Source of the DNA: Gramella sp. Hel_I_59
GTDB taxonomy: Bacteria; Bacteroidota; Bacteroidia; Flavobacteriales; Flavobacteriaceae
DNA: 64,000 bases
NCBI RefSeq assembly: GCF_006714895.1
Contig: NZ_VFME01000001.1
Location: 1,426,001-1,490,000, forward strand
Direction of reading: 5' to 3'
The translations under genes and the position numbers were made by a program. This document shows, one piece after another, positions 9,277 to 17,532 of this stretch (position 1 is the first letter of the stretch; each line of letters starts with the position of its first letter). The notes beneath the pieces were generated by a model. It saw only the letters and a list, made by a program, of their open reading frames with translations, was not told the DNA's origin and did not search any database.

Positions 9277-9556
9277 ATATTCAAGATTACTACTGATTCA
9301 TTTTTTCATAACTTTAGTTCGACTTAAGTAATTCTTTGACGTATACCCAATTGAGCAGCTTAATAGTTTAATTTTTCAAAGGAATAAGCTTCTATGCTTC
9401 ATATTAATCATCGTTTATCACAATATATATTCGAATATAAATTGCTTTTTACTTTCATTATTTTTTTTGTTAAAATATCTTTAATTTACTTACGGTTCTA
9501 TTACTGTAACTTTTAAAGTCAGTAATTTTGTCAATTATTAAAAAACCAATTAATTT
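9277..9556 (+). promoter_or_regulatory. Intergenic region with probable promoter of the pseudaminic acid operon
   Basis: AT-rich 280-base gap without an ORF of note. TAATTTTG at 9523-9530 matches the Bacteroidota -7 consensus TAnnTTTG; TTA at 9501-9503 sits 19 bases before it where TTG would be expected. The implied transcript would start 20-25 bases before the pseB ATG at 9557. Confidence 0.45.
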
Positions 9557-10573
9557 ATGTTAGATTTATCTGGTAAATCTGTCCTTATCACGGGCGGAAC
9601 GGGTTCCTTGGGAAAAGCCTTAACTGCCCATATCTTAAAACGCTGCCCTGATATTAAAAGACTTGTCATTTTCTCGAGAGATGAACAAAAACAATTTGAA
9701 ATGGCGCAGGAATATCCATCTTCAAAATACCCTCAACTCAGATTTTTTATTGGTGATGTTAGAGACTTTGAGCGAGTAAAGAGAGCGTTTCGAGGTGTGG
9801 ATTATGTGATTCACGCTGCTGCAATGAAGCATGTCCCAATAGCTGAGTATAATCCTATGGAATGTGTGAAGACAAATATTCTGGGAGCAGAAAATATCAT
9901 AAATGCATGTATTGAAACCGGTGTTAGTTCTGTTGTTGCATTATCTACAGATAAAGCAGCTGCACCAATTAATTTATACGGAGCAACCAAACTAGCTTCT
10001 GATAAGCTATTTGTTGCAGCTAATAATATCGTTGGATCAAATCCAATACGTTTTTCGGTTGTGAGATATGGAAATGTAATGGGGTCTAACGGTTCTGTTA
10101 TTCCTTTCTTTCTAAAGAAAAGAAAAGAAGGAGTTCTTCCTATCACCGACCCTACAATGACTCGTTTCAATATATCTTTACAGGGAGGCGTTGATATGGT
10201 AATGCATGCACTGGATACGGCTTGGGGTGGAGAGATCTTTGTGCCTAAAATACCCTCTTATAAAATTACTCAGGTTGCTGAGGCGATAGGGCCAGAATGT
10301 GAGAAACCTATTATAGGTATTCGTCCTGGTGAAAAGATTCATGAGGAGATGATCACATCTTCCGATTCTTTTTATACTTATGATCTAGGTAAATATTATG
10401 TTATAGTTCCAAACACACATCGATGGAAGCTTGAAGATTTTGTAAGTGAGTTTAAAGCCGAGAAGGTTACTGAAGGATTTAAGTACAACTCTGGTGAAAA
10501 TACAGAATGGGAATCTGTAGAAGATCTTCGCAGGCTAATAAAAGAACATGTAGATCCACAATTTCAAGCGTAG
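9557..10573 (+). CDS. pseB: UDP-N-acetylglucosamine 4,6-dehydratase (inverting), pseudaminic acid step 1
   Basis: Soluble SDR of 338 residues that removes water from UDP-GlcNAc with inversion at C5, giving the L-arabino 4-keto sugar. Motifs: GGTGSLG at residues 13-19, 'FSRDEQKQFEM', 'AAAMKHVPIAEYNPMECVKTN', catalytic D132-K133 in 'STDKAAAP' and Y141-xxx-K145. The lack of membrane segments and the DK pair separate it from the retaining, membrane-bound PglF homologue at 39800. It is the first gene of a tight cluster, three bases before pseC. Confidence 0.93.
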   Translation: MLDLSGKSVLITGGTGSLGKALTAHILKRCPDIKRLVIFSRDEQKQFEMAQEYPSSKYPQLRFFIGDVRDFERVKRAFRGVDYVIHAAAMKHVPIAEYNPMECVKTNILGAENIINACIETGVSSVVALSTDKAAAPINLYGATKLASDKLFVAANNIVGSNPIRFSVVRYGNVMGSNGSVIPFFLKKRKEGVLPITDPTMTRFNISLQGGVDMVMHALDTAWGGEIFVPKIPSYKITQVAEAIGPECEKPIIGIRPGEKIHEEMITSSDSFYTYDLGKYYVIVPNTHRWKLEDFVSEFKAEKVTEGFKYNSGENTEWESVEDLRRLIKEHVDPQFQA

Positions 10574-10575
10574 TT

Positions 10576-11784
10576 ATGAAAAAAACAATTCCATACGGTA
10601 GGCAGAATATTACACAGGAAGATATAGATACTGTCATCGAGACGCTCAAGTCTGATTATTTGACTCAAGGTCCAAAGATTAAGGAGTTTGAGGTTGAATT
10701 TGCAAAATACTGCGGTAGTAAATACGCTGTGGCTGTTTCTAATGGAACAGCGGCTTTACATTTATGTGCTATGGCATTGGGCGTAGAGCAAGGGGATAAG
10801 GTTATAACTACCCCTATAACCTTTGCTGCCTCCGCAAACTGTATTAGATATTGTGGTGGCGAAGTAGTTTTTTCTGATATAGATCCTGATACCTATCTTT
10901 TGGATATAGATAAGGTTCGTGCGCTATTAGAAGCGTCTCCAAAAGGAACATATAAGGGGATTATTCCTGTCGACTTCGCTGGTAGGGCTGTAAATCTTGA
11001 GGATTATAGGAAATTAGCTGACGAATTTGGTTTATGGATTATTGAAGATTCCTGCCACGCTCCAGGTGGATATTTCAAAGATTCTAATGGAAACAACCAA
11101 ACCTGTGGTAACGGTAATTTTGCAGATTTATCTATATTTTCGTTTCACCCAGTTAAACATATAGCCAGTGGAGAAGGTGGGATGATCACTACAAATAATG
11201 AAGTTCTCTACGAAAAGCTACTAGAATTGAGGACTCATGGGATCGTGAAAAATGATAACAAGTATCAGAATTCACTTGAATTTGCACAAGGGGTTGAGAA
11301 CAACAAAGAATCTAATTCTGAAAATTATCCTGGATGGTACATGGAAATGCAGGATTTGGGTTATAATTACAGAATTACAGATTTTCAGGCAGCCTTAGGT
11401 TCAAGCCAATTAAAAAGAGCAGATGACGGTCTTGAGAGACGAAGAGAACTTGCTAAAGAATATTTTACAAACTTTGCTGATAAAGATTATATAAAGGGTC
11501 AGTCATGTGATATAGAAGGTCATGCTTATCATTTATATGTTATTGAGGTTTCTGATAGGCTTGGATTATATAACTATTTAAAGGAAAATAATATTTACGC
11601 GCAAATACATTATATTCCTTGTCATTTAATGCCTTATTATAGAAATCTTGGATGGAAGGAAGGTGATTTTACGCATGCTGAAGAATATTATAAAATGTGT
11701 ATTAGTCTACCTATATTTCCAACACTTTCAAATGAAGAACAATCCTACGTAATAGAAAGAATAAACTCATATTATGAAGCTTAG
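10576..11784 (+). CDS. pseC: UDP-4-amino-4,6-dideoxy-N-acetyl-beta-L-altrosamine transaminase
   Basis: PLP-dependent aminotransferase of the DegT/DnrJ/EryC1/StrS family, 402 residues, the second step of pseudaminic acid synthesis (glutamate as amino donor). The true start is ATG 10576 just after the pseB stop; a longer frame from 10507 would overlap pseB. Motifs: 'YGRQNITQEDIDTV' at the N-terminus is typical of PseC, 'SNGTAALHL' binds the PLP phosphate, 'IEDSCHAPG' contacts the pyridine ring, and K194 in 'SFHPVKHIASGEGG' is the Schiff-base lysine. Overlaps the next gene by 11 bases. Confidence 0.93.
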   Translation: MKKTIPYGRQNITQEDIDTVIETLKSDYLTQGPKIKEFEVEFAKYCGSKYAVAVSNGTAALHLCAMALGVEQGDKVITTPITFAASANCIRYCGGEVVFSDIDPDTYLLDIDKVRALLEASPKGTYKGIIPVDFAGRAVNLEDYRKLADEFGLWIIEDSCHAPGGYFKDSNGNNQTCGNGNFADLSIFSFHPVKHIASGEGGMITTNNEVLYEKLLELRTHGIVKNDNKYQNSLEFAQGVENNKESNSENYPGWYMEMQDLGYNYRITDFQAALGSSQLKRADDGLERRRELAKEYFTNFADKDYIKGQSCDIEGHAYHLYVIEVSDRLGLYNYLKENNIYAQIHYIPCHLMPYYRNLGWKEGDFTHAEEYYKMCISLPIFPTLSNEEQSYVIERINSYYEA

Positions 11785-12610
11785 TGAAAAATTAGGCTTA
11801 GGAACTGTTCAATTTGGTTTATCATATGGTATTTCTAATAACTCTGGTAAAACTTCAGAAAAGGAAGTTCAAAAGATTTTAAATTTTGCTGAAACAAATA
11901 ACATAAATATATTGGATTCAGCATCGGCTTATGGTAATGCAGAAGAAGTTTTAGGGACATGCGATCTAGGCAGATTTAAAATAGTGTCAAAATTTTTACC
12001 GGCTTCTCTGGGCATAACTGTTGATGCTCAATTGGCTAATAGTTTGAGGAATCTGAAAACTGAAACTTTGTATGGATATTTAGCTCATCGACCTATGAAT
12101 TTGTTAGATTATCCTAATGAATGGGAGGAATTGCAAGCTTTGAAAGCTACAGGGAAAGTTAAAAAAGTCGGTTTTTCTTTAAATGATCCTGGGGAAATTG
12201 AAAAATTGCTTAAGAATGGTTTCATACCAGATTTAGTACAGGTTCCATATAACTATTTTGATAGACGTTTCGAGACAGTAATCCTCAAGCTAAAAAGTAA
12301 AGGTTGTGAAATTCATACAAGATCGGCTTTTCTGCAAGGGTTATTTTTTATGAATCCACATAGCCTTAATAATTATTTTAATTCTATCAAACCGAACTTG
12401 ATAAAACTTCAAAATGTAGATGGATTAGGTGGTTCTTTGTTAAACTTTGTGCTTAAACAACCGTTTATAGATAAAGTAATTATCGGCGTTGAAAACTGCC
12501 ATCAATTAGACCAAAATATGAACGAACTCAAATATGCCAGTTCTCTTCCTGCTTTAGATATGGAAATTTCAGATAATATCTTAATACCTTCAAGATGGCC
12601 TCAAAGATAA
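11774..12610 (+). CDS. aldo/keto reductase in the pseudaminic acid cluster
   Basis: NADPH-dependent aldo/keto reductase fold, 278 residues, shorter than the usual 300-330. The catalytic tetrad is visible: D48 in 'ILDSASAYG', Y53, K73 in 'IVSKF' and H105 in 'GYLAHRP'. The C-terminal part has 'KPFIDKVIIGVENCHQLDQN', the cofactor-loop region. It overlaps pseC by 11 bases and the following oxidoreductase by 16, so it is translated with them. AKR genes are found in nonulosonic-acid clusters of several phyla, but this enzyme is not part of the standard six-step CMP-Pse route; it may reduce a keto group on a Pse derivative or another sugar nucleotide (inference). Confidence 0.75.
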   Translation: MKLSEKLGLGTVQFGLSYGISNNSGKTSEKEVQKILNFAETNNINILDSASAYGNAEEVLGTCDLGRFKIVSKFLPASLGITVDAQLANSLRNLKTETLYGYLAHRPMNLLDYPNEWEELQALKATGKVKKVGFSLNDPGEIEKLLKNGFIPDLVQVPYNYFDRRFETVILKLKSKGCEIHTRSAFLQGLFFMNPHSLNNYFNSIKPNLIKLQNVDGLGGSLLNFVLKQPFIDKVIIGVENCHQLDQNMNELKYASSLPALDMEISDNILIPSRWPQR

Positions 12611-13491
12611 GACTTGGTATTATAGGCATGAGCAAAGGTAATGGTCATCCATATTCGTGGAGTGCTATCTTTAATGGGTATAATAGAGAGATAATGGAGG
12701 AATGTCCTTTTCCGGCAATTCCAGCATATTTAAAAAATCAACAGTTTCCAGAAGATGGCTTAGGAGAACTAGGTCAAGTTACCCATATATGGACGCAGGA
12801 TAGAAAATTATCTGAGCATATCGCTAAAGCTTCAAATATTGATTGGGTAGTTGATAGAGCCGATGAGATGATTGGTAAGGTTGATGCCATCCTACTAGCT
12901 CGTGATGATGCAGAGCATCACGTCGAAATGGCAATACCATTCCTTGACGCTGGGATTCCCATTTTTATCGATAAACCTTTTGCGTTAAGCATTTCTGATG
13001 CTGAAAAAATGCTTTCGTGTAGAGTGTCTAAAAATCAAATATTTACTTGTTCATCTATTAGATATGCTGAAGAATTAAAGTTGACAACTTCAGATAGAGA
13101 AACTTTGGGTGAGATTTTATACGTTGAAGCTGGAATAAGTAAAGAATGGGACACTTATGCTATTCATGTTATCGAACCTATTATAGCTCAATTCCCTGAC
13201 AGAGGAAATTTATTAGAGCTTAAAGCAGTAAAGAATAATGCTATTCATCAGGCTTTAATTAAATGGGAGCACTTGAATGCTTATATTAAAGTGACTGGTA
13301 GTTTACCAACATTACCATTTTTAACATTTTATGGGCTTAATGGTACCATCACAAAAAGGTTTAAAGATTCATTCGCTTGTTTTAGAAGTTCTTTATTTAG
13401 TTTTATAAAACAGATTGAAAAAGATGAATTATTAATTCCAGAAGAAGAAACTTTAGAACTCGTTAAAATTATTGAATGGGGAAGGAAATAA
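12595..13491 (+). CDS. Gfo/Idh/MocA-family oxidoreductase (first of two)
   Basis: NAD(P)-dependent sugar oxidoreductase of 298 residues. The nucleotide-binding start 'RLGIIGMSKGNGHPYSWSA' is a variant of the usual GxGxxG, 'AILLARDDAEHHVEMAIPFLDAGIPIFIDKPFA' is the family core with DKP (126-128) in place of the common EKP, and the C-terminal domain is short. Overlaps its neighbours by 16 bases on each side, indicating coupled expression with pseC, the aldo/keto reductase and pseF. The substrate is unknown; a nonulosonic-acid or UDP-sugar intermediate is likely from context. Confidence 0.72.
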   Translation: MASKIRLGIIGMSKGNGHPYSWSAIFNGYNREIMEECPFPAIPAYLKNQQFPEDGLGELGQVTHIWTQDRKLSEHIAKASNIDWVVDRADEMIGKVDAILLARDDAEHHVEMAIPFLDAGIPIFIDKPFALSISDAEKMLSCRVSKNQIFTCSSIRYAEELKLTTSDRETLGEILYVEAGISKEWDTYAIHVIEPIIAQFPDRGNLLELKAVKNNAIHQALIKWEHLNAYIKVTGSLPTLPFLTFYGLNGTITKRFKDSFACFRSSLFSFIKQIEKDELLIPEEETLELVKIIEWGRK

Positions 13492-14411
13492 AAATACTTT
13501 TAGTAGGATTAGGGTCAATAGGTAGAAGACATGTGCAGCATCTACGATCAATAGAAGGGGTCACGCCTGCAGCTCTTAGAACAGGTAGAGGTTCAATGGC
13601 TGATAAGAGTGATATTACGGAGTTCTTTGAATTAGAGGACGCCCTCAATTTTCACCCAGACGGTGTTATTATCTCCAATCCAACTTCCTTACACGTAGAA
13701 ACGGCTTTGCCATTCTTGAAAGAAGGTATTAAGGTTCTAATAGAAAAACCTATTGATTATTCTATTTCAAACGCTACTAAGCTATTACCTTACAGGGAAA
13801 ATATTAGAGTTGCTTATTGTTTACGTTTCCATCCTCAATCTATTTTTCTAAAAGATCTCTTCTATCAGGACAAACCATTCAAAGTTGGTTTCAAACGCTC
13901 TTTTTATTTACCCAATTGGCATCCTTATGCAGATTATAGATCAGAATATACTGCACAACGCAAATTAGGTGGTGGCGTTATTAGAACCTTAAGCCATGAA
14001 ATCGATATTTCACTGGATTGGTTTGGTGAGCCCGAGAGTGTAAATGGTGTTGTAGACAAGGTTTCATTTTTAGATATGGATGTCGATGATTACGCTTTTT
14101 TTACTTTGAAAAGTAAACATGAAGCTAGAATTAATTTTGAATTAGATTTCTTTTCCCCTAATAATATTAATACTGGAGAAGCATTTACTGATAAGGGTAA
14201 ATATGAATGGAGTAATGGAGAAGTTAATTTTATAAAGTATGATGACGGCAAAAGGCAAATGATCTTCTCTTGTCCGCCTGAAGCAGGTTTACAAATGTAT
14301 CAAAATCAAATGGAGGATTTCTGTCAATTTATTAAGGATGGCACAAGTCATAATGCTACTTTGGAAGATGGACTGAATGTTTTAAAAATTATAGAGCAAG
14401 TTGAGAAATAA
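13476..14411 (+). CDS. Gfo/Idh/MocA-family oxidoreductase (second of two)
   Basis: Oxidoreductase of 311 residues with GLGSIGRRH at residues 11-19, 'GVIISNPTSLHVETALPFLKEGIKVLIEKPI' (EKP at 90-92), the catalytic-region 'GGGVIRTLSHEIDISLDWFGEP' and a beta-sheet C-terminal domain. It follows the canonical family pattern more closely than the preceding homologue. The last bases overlap the TTG start of pseF. Paired Gfo/Idh/MocA proteins acting on consecutive oxidation and reduction steps are known in amino-sugar pathways, but the reaction here cannot be read from sequence. Confidence 0.78.
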   Translation: MGKEIKILLVGLGSIGRRHVQHLRSIEGVTPAALRTGRGSMADKSDITEFFELEDALNFHPDGVIISNPTSLHVETALPFLKEGIKVLIEKPIDYSISNATKLLPYRENIRVAYCLRFHPQSIFLKDLFYQDKPFKVGFKRSFYLPNWHPYADYRSEYTAQRKLGGGVIRTLSHEIDISLDWFGEPESVNGVVDKVSFLDMDVDDYAFFTLKSKHEARINFELDFFSPNNINTGEAFTDKGKYEWSNGEVNFIKYDDGKRQMIFSCPPEAGLQMYQNQMEDFCQFIKDGTSHNATLEDGLNVLKIIEQVEK

Positions 14412-15099
14412 CAGAAAAATAATTGCCATAATCCCAGCAAGAGGTGGATCGAAAAGAATTCCTAAAAAAAATATTATAGATTTTTTAGGAAAGCCTCTAA
14501 TTGCCTGGACTATTGAGGCCGCAAAGAAATCTCATCTATTTGATAAGATTGTTGTAAGTACTGATTCTAAAGAGATTGCTGAAGTATCCAGAGAATACGG
14601 CGCGGAAGTTCCTTTTTTGAGAGATGCTGCTGCAGATGATCATAGTCCTGTTAGCGATGCAACCTTGCGCACAGTATTGCAGTTGGAGGAACAGGGTGAG
14701 TTTTATGATGATGTAGTGCAATTATTTGCTGTATGCCCACTTAGAACATCAGATGATATTATCAATAGCTATCAAGATTTTCTAAGTCGAGATGTTCCAT
14801 TCTCATTGTCCTGTTACAAATTTATATGGATGAATCCATGGTGGGCTGTAACCTTGGACGATAACAATAAGCCAGATTGGATATTTGAAGGTGAAATGAA
14901 AAGATCTCAGGACTTACCAGAATTATATTCACCTACAGGTGCAATCTGGATTGGAAAGGTCGATAAATTGAAACAAGAAAAGACATTCTACGGAGACGGA
15001 CATATTTTCTGGGAAATGGATTGGAAAAATGCTGTTGATATTGATAATTATGAGGATCTTGAATTGGCTAAAGCATTTAAGAATATTATAATTTCTTAA
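14401..15099 (+). CDS. pseF: CMP-pseudaminic acid synthetase (acylneuraminate cytidylyltransferase family)
   Basis: Activates pseudaminic acid with CTP to CMP-Pse. The N-terminal 'IIAIIPARGGSKRIPKKNI' is the nucleotide-binding signature of CMP-sugar synthetases; 'DFLGKPLIAWTIEAAKKS', 'VVSTDSKEIAEVSREYGAEVPFLRD' and 'SPVSDATLRTVL' follow the PseF pattern, and 'DIDNYEDLELAKAF' closes the protein. Length 232 is normal. Starts at TTG 14401, inside the end of the previous gene; no ATG upstream is compatible with the motif position. Confidence 0.92.
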   Translation: MRNNRKIIAIIPARGGSKRIPKKNIIDFLGKPLIAWTIEAAKKSHLFDKIVVSTDSKEIAEVSREYGAEVPFLRDAAADDHSPVSDATLRTVLQLEEQGEFYDDVVQLFAVCPLRTSDDIINSYQDFLSRDVPFSLSCYKFIWMNPWWAVTLDDNNKPDWIFEGEMKRSQDLPELYSPTGAIWIGKVDKLKQEKTFYGDGHIFWEMDWKNAVDIDNYEDLELAKAFKNIIIS

Positions 15100-15136
15100 A
15101 AAAATCCTTTAAGTGACTATTCTAAATTAGAAAGAA

Positions 15137-15697
15137 ATGAATTCCTATAAAATCTTAAACCAAAAAGAATTTTCACAAGACGAATTTTCTCTTATTCCAA
15201 TTCGTTTAGAAGACCGATATCAAATTATGAAATGGCGCAATGAGCAATTGTATCATTTACGGCAACAAAAACAGTTGTCCGTAGAAGACCAGGATAAATA
15301 CTTTAAAAATGTTGTTGAAAAATTGTTTGTAGTTGAGAAACCCGAACAATTACTTTTTTCCTTTTTAGAAAATGATAAATTTCTGGGCTATGGTGGATTG
15401 GTACACATCAATTGGCCAGATAAAAATGCAGAAATTTCATTTGTGATGGATACTAAACTCGAAAAATTTCGATTTGATGAGCTATGGACTAATTATTTAA
15501 ATTTAATAGAGAAGGTAGCTTTTGAAGAACTTAAATTTCATAAAATTCACACTTATGCATTTGATTTGAGGCCACAAATATATAGTATTTTAGAAAATTC
15601 TGGCTATTCTAAAGAAGCTGTACTAAGTGAACATTGCTTTATAAATAATCAATTCAAAGACGTGATTATTCACTCCAAGTTTAATCAGAAATTTTAG
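15137..15697 (+). CDS. GNAT-like acetyltransferase (RimJ/PseH-like)
   Basis: Protein of 186 residues with a GNAT-type layout: 'LIPIRLEDRYQIMKWRNEQL' at the start resembles the R-x-x-D-x-x-x-[IL]-x-x-W-R-N opening of RimJ/PseH enzymes, 'FLGYGGLVHINWPDKNAEISFVMD' is the central beta strand pair, and 'LKFHKIHTYAFDLRPQIYSILENSGYSKEAVLSEH' the C-terminal half. The acetyl-CoA loop (Q/R-x-x-G-x-G/A) is not convincing: the corresponding place reads 'KLEKFRFDELW'. It may have lost CoA binding or use it differently. Located between pseF and the formyltransferase-like gene, so probably linked to N-acyl decoration. Confidence 0.6.
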   Translation: MNSYKILNQKEFSQDEFSLIPIRLEDRYQIMKWRNEQLYHLRQQKQLSVEDQDKYFKNVVEKLFVVEKPEQLLFSFLENDKFLGYGGLVHINWPDKNAEISFVMDTKLEKFRFDELWTNYLNLIEKVAFEELKFHKIHTYAFDLRPQIYSILENSGYSKEAVLSEHCFINNQFKDVIIHSKFNQKF

Positions 15698-15831
15698 ATC
15701 TATACTTTCAAATTAATTACCTAATTATTAAAAAGGTGGATAAAAGGAATTTTATAATTTTCAAAAGATATAATGAATCTGGTTAATAAGTGTCCATAAT
15801 AAGTATTTATTTAGTAAAATCTTTATCAAAA

Positions 15832-16509
15832 ATGCATAATTATATATTACTTACTGAAAAAAAGTGGCATATTGAATTATATGAATTACTTAAATTAAAA
15901 ATCGATCAGAATTGGATTTTAATTGATAATAAAAAGGATTTTAAAGTAGAAAAATTAAAGAAAATAAAGCCAGATAAAATCTTTATACCACATTGGTCCT
16001 ACATTATTCCTTCTGAGATATTTGATTATTTTGATTGTGTTGTATTTCATATGACAGATTTACCATATGGCAGGGGTGGTAGCCCTCTTCAGAATTTAAT
16101 TGCTAGGGGACATAGCAGTACTAAAATATCCGCATTAAAAGTAACAAAGGGCATTGATACCGGTGATGTCTATTTAAAAAAAGAACTATCCTTATATGGT
16201 AGTGCCGAAGAAATTTTTATTCGGAGTACCAAAATTATTTTTTCAATGGTTGAAGAGATAATAACCGGAAATTTGGAGCCATCTCCTCAAAAGGGTGAAG
16301 TAGTACAATTTAAAAGACGTAAACCGGCCGAGGGAGATATTTCAAAATTAAAATCATTGTCGGAAGTTTTCGATTATATAAGGATGCTGGACGCAGAGGG
16401 TTATCCTAATGCTTTTTTGGATATTGGAAATTTCCGATTAGAATTTTCTCGAGCTAATTATAAATCATCTGATTCAGTTTTAGCAGATGTTAGAATTTCT
16501 GAAAAATAA
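15832..16509 (+). CDS. formyltransferase-like protein in the Pse cluster
   Basis: About 225 residues from the preferred ATG 15832 (a GTG at 15790 would add 14). The core 'FIPHWSYIIPSEIFDYFDCVVFHMTDLPYGRGGSPLQNLI' followed by 'ALKVTKGIDTGDVYLKKEL' matches the formyl-tetrahydrofolate-dependent transferase fold (methionyl-tRNA or sugar N-formyltransferases): the catalytic His and the Asp of G-[IL]-D-T-G-D are present, whereas the Asn two residues before the His (N-x-H) reads Val. A product such as a 7-N-formyl nonulosonic acid would fit the location, since N-formylated pseudaminic acids are known in other bacteria. Function is inference. Confidence 0.65.
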   Translation: MHNYILLTEKKWHIELYELLKLKIDQNWILIDNKKDFKVEKLKKIKPDKIFIPHWSYIIPSEIFDYFDCVVFHMTDLPYGRGGSPLQNLIARGHSSTKISALKVTKGIDTGDVYLKKELSLYGSAEEIFIRSTKIIFSMVEEIITGNLEPSPQKGEVVQFKRRKPAEGDISKLKSLSEVFDYIRMLDAEGYPNAFLDIGNFRLEFSRANYKSSDSVLADVRISEK

Positions 16510-16987
16510 ATGGGATATGATCTTAATAAACCATCATAAGGTGAATTATTAGATTTTTGAACACCTATAACCGGATCATGGAAGGAAATTTAATTTTTAA
16601 TCACAACTGACAATATTGTGTGAAGGGTTGATAGGGAGCTCTAATAATTTAGACGATGAGAAATAGTAAGCTATGAGAGAAATTAAAAGGCAGAGTATTA
16701 GAGGCTGCAATAAAATTAATGGTAGATGATTTGTGTGTAACGGTTTAAATTATTCATCAATATTTCTAGGGTATTAAGTTTATCAATTGATCATAGAAAT
16801 AATAAATTAATAATGTAATCTGGTGTTACTGTTCTAAGTCTTTTTATAGTTTAATTTCAGTTGAAATGAAGATATTTTGGAGATTTGAATAGATTTTAAG
16901 AGCACTGATCAATGGAATCTTTAGGTTTGTTTTTATTATGAATGTTGTAATTGGGCAGATAAAATAATAATTTAAATTAATTAGAAT
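16510..16987 (+). other. 478-base non-coding stretch inside the Pse cluster
   Basis: No ORF longer than about 20 codons, no hairpin followed by a T run, and no good TAnnTTTG box was seen. An imperfect inverted repeat (TCACA...TGTGA, 16601-16623) is present. Several short ATG frames broken by stops (for example near 16674) could be remains of a decayed gene, but no family is recognisable. Confidence 0.35.
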
Positions 16988-17521
16988 ATGAGTGATATTT
17001 CTTTAAGACTTTTGGAAGAAAAAGACATCGAATTAGTTAGGAAATGGAGAAATAGTCCAGAGGTATCGCAGTATATGCATTCTGTAAAATTAATAACGGA
17101 AGAACAACAGAAAAGGTGGTTTGAAAAAATGAATCAAGATGATTCTTCAATTTACTGGATCGTTGAATATGAAAATGAAGATCTTGGTTTAGCTTATATT
17201 ACAGATATTGATAAAACTTTAAGCAAATGTTCTTGGGGATTTTATCTAGGAAATGTGAACGTACGAGGAAAAGGTATAGGTAAAAAAATAACGATTCATG
17301 TTTGCCGCTATGTGTTTGAAGAACTAGAACTAAATAAGCTAATTGCAGAAATATTTAAATTTAACGAACGAGTTATTCATCTAACCGAAAAATTTGGGTT
17401 TAGAAGGGAAGCTTATTTTAGAGAACATAGCTTTAAGGATGGGAAGTACATTGATGTTGTAGGAATTGCAATGTTAAGAAGAGAGTATATCCATTTAAAA
17501 TCATTATTCGAAAAAATTTAA
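16988..17521 (+). CDS. pseH: UDP-4-amino-4,6-dideoxy-N-acetyl-beta-L-altrosamine N-acetyltransferase
   Basis: GNAT enzyme of 177 residues, third step of pseudaminic acid synthesis, placing the second N-acetyl group with acetyl-CoA. 'LRLLEEKDIELVRKWRNSPEVSQYMHS' is the PseH opening, 'WIVEYENEDLGLAYITDID' the substrate strands, 'NVRGKGIGKKI' the acetyl-CoA loop (R-x-x-G-x-G), and 'FKFNERVIHLTEKFGFRREAYFREH' the GNAT end. Eleven bases before pseI. Confidence 0.87.
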   Translation: MSDISLRLLEEKDIELVRKWRNSPEVSQYMHSVKLITEEQQKRWFEKMNQDDSSIYWIVEYENEDLGLAYITDIDKTLSKCSWGFYLGNVNVRGKGIGKKITIHVCRYVFEELELNKLIAEIFKFNERVIHLTEKFGFRREAYFREHSFKDGKYIDVVGIAMLRREYIHLKSLFEKI

Positions 17522-17532
17522 GAGATAGAATT

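Noticed and set aside
10507..10575. Upstream extension of pseC overlapping pseB
   Set aside because: The added residues do not fit the PseC N-terminus, while ATG 10576 gives the standard start two bases after the pseB stop.
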